Source: Gammaproteobacteria bacterium
GTDB lineage: Bacteria; Pseudomonadota; Gammaproteobacteria; Cardiobacteriales; Wohlfahrtiimonadaceae
Reading direction: 5' to 3'
Assembly: GCA_003864535.1 (NCBI GenBank)
Contig: BHEQ01000066.1
Coordinates: forward strand, 1-9,028
Length of the DNA: 9,028 nt
In this document: positions 1 through 7,210 of the stretch, piece after piece
Position numbering within the stretch: the first letter of the stretch is position 1
How the letters are laid out: every line of letters starts with the position of its first letter
Notes under the pieces: generated by a model
Databases searched by the model: none
Seen by the model: the letters and a program-made list of their open reading frames with translations, nothing else
What the model was told of the DNA's origin: nothing
Position numbers and translations under genes: made by a program

Positions 1-272
1 ATATCAAATTATTCAAGATTCTCCCCCATATTATTGATACATTATTGTTAGTTTCTGCATTTATGTTGCTATATACAGCTGGCTGGCCTTTTTTTAAAAG
101 TCCGTGGTTGATTGCTAAGACTCTAGCACTTTTTGCATATATTGGCTTTGGTCTAATCGCATTAAAATATGGACGTAACTTGAAAATAAAAGGCTTATTT
201 TTTATGCTTGCACTAGGAAGTGTGATCTATATTATTTTAGTGGCTAAAACTAAAATGATTTTCCCATTTTAA
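1..272 (+). CDS. sirB2: SirB2-family inner-membrane protein, C-terminal part (5' end outside window)
   Basis: The frame is open from the first bases of the window to TAA at 270-272, giving about 90 residues. There is no need to start at the internal TTG at 45: coding similarity continues upstream through a Pro-His-x-x-Asp-Thr stretch (P-H-I-I-D-T), typical of SirB2 proteins. At least three hydrophobic segments follow, with the basic linker KYGRNLKIKG between the second and third, and the protein ends in a short polar tail (KTKMIFPF). SirB2 proteins are about 120-130 residues, so roughly a quarter to a third is missing upstream. The family is named after a Salmonella invasion-gene regulator locus, but its biochemical role is unknown; an integral inner-membrane location is all I can support. 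The gene converges on ubiA. Family recognised from memory of the motif and hydrophobic pattern, so moderate certainty. Confidence 0.72.
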   Translation, partial: IKLFKILPHIIDTLLLVSAFMLLYTAGWPFFKSPWLIAKTLALFAYIGFGLIALKYGRNLKIKGLFFMLALGSVIYIILVAKTKMIFPF

Positions 273-290
273 GAGGTTTCAAGAGGTTTC
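271..290. repeat. Perfect tandem duplication of a 10-bp unit
   Basis: The unit AAGAGGTTTC occurs twice in a row directly behind (and overlapping) the sirB2 stop codon. It may be a replication-slippage product or the edge of the neighbouring fold-back element. No function can be assigned. Confidence 0.6.
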
Positions 291-293
291 AAT

Positions 294-444
294 TAGAGCA
301 CATCTATTTTTAGGAGCTTTAAAAGTCCCACCTGCTAACTGCTAAGTGGGGATTTAGGGGGAAGCAGCCAATTTTGAGGCTGGATATCGTTTACATAATT
401 GCTTTAGGGGCTTTTATAAAAACCAAATAAATAGATGCGCTCTT
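294..444. repeat. Fold-back element with imperfect terminal inverted repeats (MITE-like or bidirectional terminator)
   Basis: The 186-bp gap between the convergent sirB2 and ubiA genes holds a palindromic structure. The outer arm 295-309 (AGAGCACATCTATTT) is complementary to 429-443 at 14 of 15 positions. A second arm, 321-329 (AAAAGTCCC), pairs along its whole length with 407-415, including one G-U pair. Inside are two small hairpins: 326-331 with 346-351, and CAGCC 365-369 with GGCTG 378-382. The transcript of either strand could therefore fold into a long branched hairpin. Its place between two converging genes fits a two-way transcription terminator, though there is no clean GC stem plus U-run. 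The terminal inverted repeats also fit a small non-autonomous transposable element. No convincing target-site duplication is visible. Confidence 0.55.
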
Positions 445-458
445 AAGTTTAATCAAAT

Positions 459-1361
459 TTAATTTGGCAATAAGCACAGCAAAATACCAATAAAAATAAT
501 TAATCCTATCTTACTATTATCTAAAAATGCGTTAAAACATGCCGCAACTTGGTGCGATCTGACCCAAAGTGTATGCTTACAAAATAATACAGCTACGCAG
601 ACTAAAACACCATGCCAAATCATCCCAAAACCTCTAAGATTACCTAAAACATACAGCCCGATGAGCATACTAATTTGTAAGATGATGATGATCAAATAAT
701 CATGTTTGCCTAACCATTTTTCAAACAATAAAGCACTGGATTTTACGCCGATCTTTTTATCATCACAACGATCACTCATCGCATATTGCGTATCATAAAT
801 AAGCGTCCAGATAATATTAATCAATAATAATAACCAAGCTTCTAAGGGGATATTATTTTGGATTGCAGCGTAACTCATGGGAATTCCAAAACCAAAAGCT
901 AAGCCTAAATGTGCTTGCGGCAAGCTATGATAGCGCTTCATAAATGGGTAAGAAAGTGCAAGTAATAGTGCAGGAATAGATAATATTAGAGTTAACATAT
1001 TTAAAAATGTCGCAAGGTATAAACTAAGCACTAACAATATAATTAACAAAATAATTGCCTCAAATACAGTGATTGTTTTAGCTGCAAGTGGGCGAGATTG
1101 AGTGCGGCTTACATGTGGATCAAAATTTCTATCGACAATATCATTCATAACACAGCCAGCACTCCGCATTAAAAATACGCCCAATCCAAAAATAATCACT
1201 AAATAAACAGGCGGTGCGCCATTTCCAGCGAGCCATAAACCCCAAAGTGTTGGAAATAGTAATAGATACGTTCCAATAGGTTTGTCCATGCGCATTAATT
1301 TTGCATATTCATGTAATCTCTTGGTTATCATATTAATTATTTCAGTAATGATCCTAGTCAT
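459..1361 (-). CDS. ubiA: 4-hydroxybenzoate polyprenyltransferase UbiA
   Basis: This integral membrane enzyme joins a polyprenyl chain to 4-hydroxybenzoate, the second step of ubiquinone synthesis. The 300-residue product has the UbiA signature near its N-terminus (KLMRMDKPIGTYLLLFPTLW, residues 21-40) and the first Asp-rich Mg-diphosphate motif N73-D-x-x-D77-x-x-x-D81 (NDIVDRNFD). A second Asp-rich region, DTQYAMSDRCDD, lies at about 190-201. Long hydrophobic segments between these fit the usual helical bundle, and the length matches the family (E. coli about 290). I chose the ATG at 1361: AAGGGG lies 6 nt upstream, whereas the in-frame ATG at 1376 lies immediately before that AAGGGG and has no clear Shine-Dalgarno. 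The chosen start lies inside the last codons of cysE (8-nt overlap), so the two are probably translationally coupled. Chain length of the prenyl donor cannot be read from the sequence. Confidence 0.93.
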   Translation of the reverse strand: MTRIITEIINMITKRLHEYAKLMRMDKPIGTYLLLFPTLWGLWLAGNGAPPVYLVIIFGLGVFLMRSAGCVMNDIVDRNFDPHVSRTQSRPLAAKTITVFEAIILLIILLVLSLYLATFLNMLTLILSIPALLLALSYPFMKRYHSLPQAHLGLAFGFGIPMSYAAIQNNIPLEAWLLLLINIIWTLIYDTQYAMSDRCDDKKIGVKSSALLFEKWLGKHDYLIIIILQISMLIGLYVLGNLRGFGMIWHGVLVCVAVLFCKHTLWVRSHQVAACFNAFLDNSKIGLIIFIGILLCLLPN

Positions 1362-2100
1362 TGCGTTCCCCTTCATTTAGTTTACACGGGGTAAGGGTTG
1401 GGATATCAATATCAATATGGATATTTTGTAGCGCCAATGCATCTTTTATCGCAATAAGTGTCGCATCTAATTGTTGAAGGTGATCAATCATGATATTGAT
1501 AGCATTCGCTTCAGGATCAGCATGTTCTTGAGTCATTCCATATGCATTAAAGAGTTTTTCAGAAAGCTCTTTTTTAGGATCAATCACATTTGGCATCACA
1601 ATTCTTGCAGGAATACCAACCGCGGTCGCACCTTCTGGTACATCTTTAACCACTACAGAATTTGAGCCAATCCGCGCATTATTATGTAAAGTAATTGGTC
1701 CTAAAATTTTAGCACCCGCACCAATAACCACGCCATTGCCTAAAGTTGGATGACGTTTGCCCTCTTTCCAACTTGTGCCGCCTAAAGTAACACTATGATA
1801 GATTGTGCAATCATCACCAATTTGTGCAGTTTCTCCAATAACAACGCCCATGCCATGATCAATAAAAAAGCGCCTTCCAATTGTAGCGCCTGGATGAATC
1901 TCTATTCCTGTAAGAAAACGTATCAGGGTTGAAAGCCAGCGTCCAAGCCACTTCATGTTTTTTAACCAGCAAAAATTGGTAACGCGATAACCCCAAATAG
2001 CCCAAAGACCTGGATAAGTTGTCATTACTTCAAAAGTATTTCGCGCCGCAGGATCACGCGCAAATACGCTAGCTATATCTTCTTTAATAGTTTTTATCAT
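1354..2100 (-). CDS. cysE: Serine O-acetyltransferase CysE (short N-terminal form)
   Basis: The product transfers acetyl from acetyl-CoA to L-serine, making O-acetylserine, the carbon skeleton for cysteine; it is cytoplasmic. The 248-residue protein has a short alpha-helical N-terminal part (1-60) followed by the left-handed beta-helix built of hexapeptide repeats (about 66-170). Visible hallmarks are GIEIHPGATIG (65-75), the catalytic-type DH at 81-82 in IDHGMGVVIGE, SVTLGGT (103-109), and the closing GIPARIV. The residue matching E. coli Asp143 is Glu67, a common variant in short serine acetyltransferases as I recall them. Compared with E. coli CysE the N-terminal helical domain is shorter. 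About 80 residues follow the beta-helix, with the stretch AYGMTQEHADPEANAINIMIDHLQQLD predicted helical, as in other short-form enzymes. The ATG at 2100 has only a weak Shine-Dalgarno. The gene is the first of a two-gene unit with ubiA. Confidence 0.92.
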   Translation of the reverse strand: MIKTIKEDIASVFARDPAARNTFEVMTTYPGLWAIWGYRVTNFCWLKNMKWLGRWLSTLIRFLTGIEIHPGATIGRRFFIDHGMGVVIGETAQIGDDCTIYHSVTLGGTSWKEGKRHPTLGNGVVIGAGAKILGPITLHNNARIGSNSVVVKDVPEGATAVGIPARIVMPNVIDPKKELSEKLFNAYGMTQEHADPEANAINIMIDHLQQLDATLIAIKDALALQNIHIDIDIPTLTPCKLNEGERND

Positions 2101-2341
2101 AATGATTTTTCTAAATTAGGTTATGGGGTTCTATATTGTATTTGTTTAACTATTTTAGCGGTTTTTTATTCAAATATCTGTTTTTAAATCAGCTTAGAAA
2201 TCTGATTGTTAAATAAAGTTGATATTTTTATAAAATAAAATAGTAAATTATACTTATAAGAAGCTCATATCTAGCACTAAGTATAGCTCTTGGTGTAGCT
2301 ATTGGTGTATCTCTTAGTGGATCATTATAACTTAATCTAAC
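2101..2341. other. 241-bp intergenic region upstream of cysE and downstream of the dehydrogenase gene
   Basis: This AT-rich gap must hold the cysE promoter (minus strand, near 2101-2200) and the 3' end of the import operon transcript. I cannot point to a convincing -35/-10 pair; TACAAT and TATAGA both occur around 2132-2142 as weak -10 candidates on the minus strand. Inverted repeats AATCAG (2187-2192) / CTGATT (2202-2207) lie inside a wider pair AAATATC (2172-2178) / GATATTT (2221-2227), but no U-run follows either, so I do not call a terminator there. The segment 2272-2319 is listed separately as a tandem repeat. No gene with a normal start codon is present. Confidence 0.5.
2272..2319. repeat. 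Four degenerate 12-bp tandem units with internal inverted repeats
   Basis: The units are TAGCACTAAGTA (2272), TAGCTCTTGGTG (2284), TAGCTATTGGTG (2296) and TATCTCTTAGTG (2308). The outer parts also form an inverted repeat, CACTAAG 2275-2281 with CTTAGTG 2313-2319, enclosing a second one, ATAGCT 2283-2288 with AGCTAT 2297-2302. The stretch lies 22 bp past the dehydrogenase stop codon, so on the minus strand it would fold in the 3' tail of the operon transcript. It might protect or terminate that transcript, but there is no U-run. Function unknown. Confidence 0.55.
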
Positions 2342-3493
2342 TTAACCCAACTCAATCCAGCGTTTCTCATTACTAGATTCAATAATTGCGGCAATGATGC
2401 AATCAACCTTATAAGCGTCTCTAAAATCTGGTCTGGCGCGCGTTTGATTAAGAATAGCATCAACAAAATCACGCACTTCGACTACTTTCATATCATTAAA
2501 CCCTAAACCATGTCCTGATGCCACGCAAAATCCGCCGTAATCAGGATGCTCAGGTCCTGCTAGAATTGTTCTAAAGCCTTGGCGATTACTTGCATCAGTA
2601 TTGGTATAGAGTTGTAATTCACTCATTCTTGATTGATCAAAATAGATACTGCCTAATTCACCATTTATCTCATAAGTTAAGCCCATTTTACGCCCTGCAG
2701 CAACACGGCTAAACTCTAATGTGCCAATTGTCCCATTTTTAAATTTAATCAGTGCATGGGCTTGATCTTCATTCTCTACTATTTGCATAACACCTTGCAA
2801 ATCAGCACGTTCTGGGATTACTGTTTGAATATTCCCGCATACAGCCTCAATATCATCCACTAAGTGCATTGCCATATGGATGATATGACATAAATCACCA
2901 AGCGCGCCTGATCCGCCTGTTGCTTTAACTAAACGCCAAGAGTGATGAGCGCGTGCATCCAGCAGATAATCTTCACAATGTGTACCTCTAAAATGGTAGA
3001 TTTTACCAATCTCACCATTTTGAATAATTTCTTTAGCCAAGGAACACACTGGATTTTTAGCGTAGTTAAATCCAGTCATACTAATAACATTGTGAGTCTG
3101 GGCTAAATTCGCTATTTCTAAACTATCTTGTGGATTTAAAGAAAGAGGTTTTTCACAATAAATAGCTTTTTTTCCTGCATGAATTGCAGCAAGAATCATT
3201 TCTTTATGCAAAAAATTAGGTGAACAAATATCGATAATATCAATATCAGGATCATTAACTAAATCTCTCCAATCATTGATTCCGCGCTTAAAATCTAACT
3301 CAGCACATGCTTTATCAGTCTCCTTTGGAGTTACCGCACTAATTGCCTCACAAATAATTTCAACTCCTTGTGGGAACACCGCAGGCAAAGCATGCCAGGC
3401 AATGCTATGTGCTTTTCCCATAAAACCTGCACCAATTAAGCCTACTTTTAATTTTTTATTTTGATTATCACTATTATTTTTATTCATGTTCAT
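2342..3493 (-). CDS. Gfo/Idh/MocA-family NAD(P)-dependent dehydrogenase (sugar or inositol type)
   Basis: Cytoplasmic oxidoreductase of 383 residues. The N-terminal Rossmann fold shows KVGLIGAGFMGKAHS (16-30, with G21-x-G23-x-x-G26), and the family's catalytic lysine motif is E114-K115-P116 in YCEKPLSL. The C-terminal domain carries GGSGALGD (193-200) and the family-like tail QGFRTILAGPEHP. Overall it resembles the roughly 390-residue group that includes levoglucosan dehydrogenase, and more distantly inositol 2-dehydrogenases. I chose the ATG at 3493: AAAGGG sits 7 nt upstream and the start lies 4 nt after the permease stop codon. A longer frame reaches back to 3529 but would overlap the permease and lacks such a site. 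Oddity: after GD200 the motif reads D-L-C-H-I-I-H, whereas the family normally shows D-x-x-x-H-x-x-D, so one residue is missing and the final Asp is His206. Last gene of the import operon; it probably oxidises the imported compound. Exact substrate unknown. Confidence 0.85.
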   Translation of the reverse strand: MNMNKNNSDNQNKKLKVGLIGAGFMGKAHSIAWHALPAVFPQGVEIICEAISAVTPKETDKACAELDFKRGINDWRDLVNDPDIDIIDICSPNFLHKEMILAAIHAGKKAIYCEKPLSLNPQDSLEIANLAQTHNVISMTGFNYAKNPVCSLAKEIIQNGEIGKIYHFRGTHCEDYLLDARAHHSWRLVKATGGSGALGDLCHIIHMAMHLVDDIEAVCGNIQTVIPERADLQGVMQIVENEDQAHALIKFKNGTIGTLEFSRVAAGRKMGLTYEINGELGSIYFDQSRMSELQLYTNTDASNRQGFRTILAGPEHPDYGGFCVASGHGLGFNDMKVVEVRDFVDAILNQTRARPDFRDAYKVDCIIAAIIESSNEKRWIELG

Positions 3494-3497
3494 ATAA

Positions 3498-4529
3498 TTA
3501 CCCTTTTGATTTACGCATATCAATAACAACAGCTACAACAATTATGATGCCTTTAATAATATCTTGAATATAAGAATCAATACCTAAGAAGGTAAATCCG
3601 CTTTTAATTACACCTAAAATTAATGCACCTATTACCGTCCCTGTAATCCGCCCAACACCGCCCATTAGGCTTGTACCACCTATTACTGCTGCGGCAATTG
3701 CATCGAGCTCATACGACATTCCCATGCTTGATTGCCCGCTACTCGCACGCGCGGCTAACACGGTTCCTGCAAGCCCTGCCAATCCTCCTGAGATACAATA
3801 AATGCTGATTAAAGTGCGATGAACATTAATTCCAGATACTTTTGCTGAAATAATATTACCGCCAATTGCATATACATATTTACCATAACGCGTATGTTTT
3901 AAAGCGATATGAAATACAAAAGCAACAAGGATAAATATAATAACAGGGGTAATACCTTGACCTATTGCGGTAAATCCTTCAGATAAGAAACTAACTGGAT
4001 TTCCTTGAGTATAATATTGAGCAAGTCCTCTTGCTGAAACCATCATTCCAAGGGTTGCAATAAAAGGAGGAATACCTGTTTTAGTGACGAGTAATCCTGT
4101 AATACAGCCAGCAATCAAACCCACCGTAATCCCTGCAATTATGGGAATAAAAGCAGGCAGATTTAATAAACTTGGATAAAATGGGCGAATACTATCACTA
4201 GTTTGCGCCAAGCTTGCAGCTACAACCGCACTTAAGGCAATGATAGAGCCTAAGGATAAATCAATACCTGTGGTGATGATAACTTGAGTAACGCCAATCG
4301 CGATCAAACCAATAATAGACATTTGTAATACAATTAAAATAAGCCGATTGGGATTCATCAAAAATGATTGCCCACGCATCCACCAGCCTAAAACTTCAAA
4401 GATTAAGCCTATGGAGATTAAAACGATAAGAATCCCAAAATCTTTAGGCATTCTCTGCATGAATGAGAGTTTTTTAAACGACTCATTAGGTTTATTTTCG
4501 GGTTTAATGCTTGGAGTGATTATGCTCAT
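3498..4529 (-). CDS. Sugar/inositol ABC transporter permease (RbsC/IatP type)
   Basis: Inner-membrane permease of 343 residues belonging to the carbohydrate-uptake-2 class (ribose, xylose, inositol). After a polar, probably cytoplasmic, N-terminal tail of about 30 residues come eight to ten hydrophobic segments. Class hallmarks are GIDLSLGS, which follows the third hydrophobic stretch, KTGIPPFIATLGMM, the cytoplasmic coupling loop HTRYGKYVYAIGGNIISAKVSGINV, and the C-terminal SYELDAIAAAVIGGTSLMGGVGRITGT. Length is normal for the class. A single permease gene is expected to act as a homodimer with the double-domain ATPase encoded just upstream. AGGTAA sits about 7-9 nt before the ATG at 4529. 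The gap to the ATPase gene is 43 bp, and the dehydrogenase begins 4 nt after the stop. Substrate is inferred from the operon, not from the permease itself. Confidence 0.9.
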   Translation of the reverse strand: MSIITPSIKPENKPNESFKKLSFMQRMPKDFGILIVLISIGLIFEVLGWWMRGQSFLMNPNRLILIVLQMSIIGLIAIGVTQVIITTGIDLSLGSIIALSAVVAASLAQTSDSIRPFYPSLLNLPAFIPIIAGITVGLIAGCITGLLVTKTGIPPFIATLGMMVSARGLAQYYTQGNPVSFLSEGFTAIGQGITPVIIFILVAFVFHIALKHTRYGKYVYAIGGNIISAKVSGINVHRTLISIYCISGGLAGLAGTVLAARASSGQSSMGMSYELDAIAAAVIGGTSLMGGVGRITGTVIGALILGVIKSGFTFLGIDSYIQDIIKGIIIVVAVVIDMRKSKG

Positions 4530-4572
4530 AATAGTTACCTGTTTTATTTTTTAATATATTATTTTAATATTT

Positions 4573-6081
4573 TTAATTTGCAGCAAGACTAAGAATTTTA
4601 GTTTGATCAGCCTCATCTCTATCTAAAATACCGCTCACTTTGCCTTCTCGCATCACCATAATGCGATCACTCATGCCTAATATTTCAGGCAATTCTGATG
4701 AGATCATTAAAATTGCTACGCCTTTATTGGCAAGATTTGACATTAATTTATATATTTCAGCTTTAGCACCTACATCAATACCACGTGTAGGCTCATCTAA
4801 AATTAAAATTTTAGGTGCAGTTAAAAGCCACCGCGCGAGTAACACCTTTTGTTGATTTCCTCCACTTAAGTTAGCAATAATCTGTGCTTGATTTGGAGTT
4901 TTAATTCTTAATGTATTGATTTGTTTATCGCAATCTTGATACATTTTTTTATGTGAAATAAATCCTGATTTAATATAATCATCCATATTGACTAAGCACA
5001 TATTATCCAGAACTGAAAGCACTAGAAATAGCCCTGATTTTTTTCGATCTTCAGTTAAAAAAGCCAAACCTTGTTTAATCGCAATTGCTGGAGTATTCAT
5101 GGATATTTCTTGCCCATCAATTGAAATTGAGCCGCTTTGTGCTGGATGAACCCCAAATAATGCCTCTGCAATTTCTGTACGCCCCGAACCGACCAAACCT
5201 GCAACACCCAAAATCTCGCCTTTACGAATATTAAAACTTACATCAGAAAATGATCCGCCCGTATTTGTATGAGAACTATTGTGGCGACTTAAATTTTTAA
5301 CAACCAACAAATCCTCACCTATTTTGGTATTAAATTTAGGAAAGAATTGGGTGAGAGGTCTGCCAACCATCATGGTGATTAATTGATCTTTACTTAAATT
5401 TTCTGTTAAATCAGAACCTACGAAGCAGCCATCTCTAAAAACGCTGATCTCATCCGTAATCTCGAAAATTTCATCCATTTTATGGCTGATATAAATTATT
5501 GTTTTACCTTGTTCTTTAAGCTCACGAATTAAAATAAATAACTGAATTACTTCTTTATCGGTTAAGGCTGAGGTTGGCTCATCCATAATCACAACTTGTG
5601 CGTCATATGATATTGCCTTGGCAATCTCTATCATCTGTTGATGCGCAATTGAAACATTACCAACTAAGGTTGTTGGCGGTAAATCTAGATTAATCTTTTT
5701 GAGTAATTGCGTGGTAATTTGATTAAGCTGTCTATGATCAACAAAAAAGCCTATAAGAGGCTCGCGCCCAAGCCAAATATTTTCTGCAATAGTCATCTCA
5801 GGAATTAAATTAAGCTCTTGGTGAATCATGGCAATGCCTAAATGTAAGGCATCTAATGGAGTTTGTATGTGGATTGATTGACCATTTAAGGTGATTTTAG
5901 ATCCATCATCTGGTTGATAAATACCAGATAAACATTTCATTAATGTTGATTTACCCGCACCGTTTTCTCCCATCAGAGCATGCACAGAATGGGTTTTAAC
6001 TTTAAATGAAATATTGTCCAACGCCTTAACGCCTGGAAATGTTTTACTCAAGTTTTCTATTTCAAGGATATAGTCGCTCAT
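4573..6081 (-). CDS. Sugar/inositol ABC transporter ATP-binding protein, two fused nucleotide-binding domains (RbsA/MglA/IatA type)
   Basis: Cytoplasmic ATPase of 502 residues that powers uptake; the size is typical of the two-domain proteins of ribose-type importers. The first domain has Walker A GENGAGKST (38-46), Q-loop HQELNL (87-92), a non-standard signature VSIAHQQM (143-150) and Walker B VVIMDEPT (163-170). The second domain shows the usual degenerate Walker A GLVGSGRTE (295-303), TEDRK (343-347), a standard LSGGNQQK signature (405-412) and Walker B ILILDEPTRGID (425-436). This asymmetric pattern, one good Walker A and one good signature, is the family norm and not damage. The start at 6081 is supported by AAGAAGGT 6-8 nt upstream. 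The 184-bp region between this gene and the binding-protein gene contains overlapping inverted repeats. Confidence 0.93.
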   Translation of the reverse strand: MSDYILEIENLSKTFPGVKALDNISFKVKTHSVHALMGENGAGKSTLMKCLSGIYQPDDGSKITLNGQSIHIQTPLDALHLGIAMIHQELNLIPEMTIAENIWLGREPLIGFFVDHRQLNQITTQLLKKINLDLPPTTLVGNVSIAHQQMIEIAKAISYDAQVVIMDEPTSALTDKEVIQLFILIRELKEQGKTIIYISHKMDEIFEITDEISVFRDGCFVGSDLTENLSKDQLITMMVGRPLTQFFPKFNTKIGEDLLVVKNLSRHNSSHTNTGGSFSDVSFNIRKGEILGVAGLVGSGRTEIAEALFGVHPAQSGSISIDGQEISMNTPAIAIKQGLAFLTEDRKKSGLFLVLSVLDNMCLVNMDDYIKSGFISHKKMYQDCDKQINTLRIKTPNQAQIIANLSGGNQQKVLLARWLLTAPKILILDEPTRGIDVGAKAEIYKLMSNLANKGVAILMISSELPEILGMSDRIMVMREGKVSGILDRDEADQTKILSLAAN

Positions 6082-6265
6082 TTTTTTACCTTCTTAATAA
6101 AATAGATGAATAAAATCAGAAATCATCCATTGAAAAACAGCAATGAGTGAGGCTTCTTTAAGAGCTTTATATTTGTAAGCAATAACCTCACTAAAGAAAA
6201 TGCAAGGGATTGCTTATTTACACATCCATTTGATATATTAGATGTTACTGTTTGTTAAATGATTT
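6082..6265 (-). promoter_or_regulatory. Structured leader between the binding-protein and ATPase genes (possible attenuator or mRNA-stability element)
   Basis: The minus-strand transcript has two inverted repeats that interlock. In plus coordinates these are TAAGCAAT 6176-6183 with ATTGCTTA 6209-6216, and AGTGAGG 6146-6152 with CCTCACT 6186-6192. Because arm 6176-6183 lies within the loop of the second hairpin and arm 6186-6192 lies in the loop of the first, both cannot form as simple hairpins together. They must be alternative folds or a pseudoknot. Downstream of the second hairpin the RNA has UUUUU after about 8-10 nt, a poor match to an intrinsic terminator. Partial termination or processing here would make more binding protein than ATPase and permease, as is usual for such operons. 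This role is inferred. Confidence 0.45.
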
Positions 6266-7210
6266 TTATCTGTTTTTATCCGCATATTCTGAAATATTTT
6301 CAGGAGTAACTAATTTAAAGGGTAACCATGTTTCTTTATCAACCGTCTCACCTTTTAATACTTTTAAAGCGATATTAATTGCTCCAGAACCTTGACCTTT
6401 ACCATCTTGAAATATAGTCACACTCAGTAAATTGCGTTGGAGATAAGCAATTGCATCAGCGGTTGCATCAATCCCTCCAATGATAATATCTTTATGTGCT
6501 CCAGATTGGGTAATAGCTAACGATGCACCAATTGCCATCTCATCATTATTTGCAGCAATCGCGTTGATTTCTCGCCCAGCGAGTAACCAATCACTAACTA
6601 CATCCATAGCTTCTTTTCTAAAGAATTTTGCAGTTTGTTTATCAACAATTTTAATATCTGGATATTTAGCCGCAATCTCTTCAACTCCTTGTGTGCGCGA
6701 GCGTGTTGCCTCACTTGCAAGATCACCAAGTAAAATAGCAACATTACCTTTTCCATTAAGCTTTTGGGCAATATATTCCATTTGCATGCGCCCAGCTTCA
6801 ATCTCCTTTGAACCAACATAATAAACATTTTCAGGTAATGCCACTTCAGGATAGCGATTGACGATTATAAGTGGAATATTGGCAGCTTTTACGCGGCTTA
6901 AAATAGATGCAAGTCCTTGAGTATCAACAGGAACTATAATGATAATATCAACTTTTTGATTAATGAAATTTTCAATATGTTCAAGTTGTTTGCCAACATC
7001 ACTTTTCGCATCTTCAAATTGAATCTTGGCATTATTTTCTTTTGCAACACTCGTCATTTCTGCACGAACAACATTAAGATAGGTATCAAATTCAACCATT
7101 GACACACCTATATTCGCCGTTTTTGCAAAAACGCTATTTGTTAGCCCAGTCAGAAGCAAGATGCCGGCACCGATTAGACATTTAATATTATTACCTATAT
7201 TATTACTCAT
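6266..7210 (-). CDS. Periplasmic sugar/inositol-binding protein of an ABC importer (RbsB/IbpA-like)
   Basis: Secreted solute-binding protein of 314 residues, first gene of the import operon. Residues 1-29 are a signal peptide: polar start with Lys10, hydrophobic core CLIGAGILLLTGL, and a cleavage site after VFA (29). The mature part is a type-1 periplasmic-binding fold. Class features visible are IGVSMVEFDTYLNVV near the N-terminus, IIIVPVDTQG, VNRYPE in the hinge/ligand area, NNDEMAIGA, GGIDATADA and VTIFQDGKGQG. The VNR and GIDAT...FQD pattern is closest, from memory, to inositol and rhizopine binders and not to strict ribose binders, so a cyclic polyol is the favoured ligand (inference). 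GGAG lies 9 nt before the ATG at 7210. The stretch just upstream appears to be the end of a transposon remnant, so native control sequences are probably gone. Confidence 0.9.
   Translation of the reverse strand: MSNNIGNNIKCLIGAGILLLTGLTNSVFAKTANIGVSMVEFDTYLNVVRAEMTSVAKENNAKIQFEDAKSDVGKQLEHIENFINQKVDIIIIVPVDTQGLASILSRVKAANIPLIIVNRYPEVALPENVYYVGSKEIEAGRMQMEYIAQKLNGKGNVAILLGDLASEATRSRTQGVEEIAAKYPDIKIVDKQTAKFFRKEAMDVVSDWLLAGREINAIAANNDEMAIGASLAITQSGAHKDIIIGGIDATADAIAYLQRNLLSVTIFQDGKGQGSGAINIALKVLKGETVDKETWLPFKLVTPENISEYADKNR

Noticed and set aside
1471..1665. Plus-strand open frame opposite cysE
   Set aside because: Antisense to the conserved hexapeptide region and C-terminal part of cysE, no recognisable product.
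2172..2227. Hairpin pairs AATCAG/CTGATT and AAATATC/GATATTT as an intrinsic terminator of the import operon
   Set aside because: AT-only short stems and no U-run following them on the minus strand.
2247..2330. Small hydrophobic peptide gene on the plus strand
   Set aside because: No ATG, GTG or TTG start after the upstream in-frame stop and no Shine-Dalgarno; the pattern is explained by the 12-bp repeats.
4348..4855. Plus-strand open frames opposite the permease start and the ATPase end
   Set aside because: Antisense shadows of strongly supported transporter genes.
6480..6828. Open frames on both strands overlapping the binding-protein gene (113 and 76 codons)
   Set aside because: They lie wholly inside a clearly recognised gene, have no family features, and result from its low stop-codon density in other frames.
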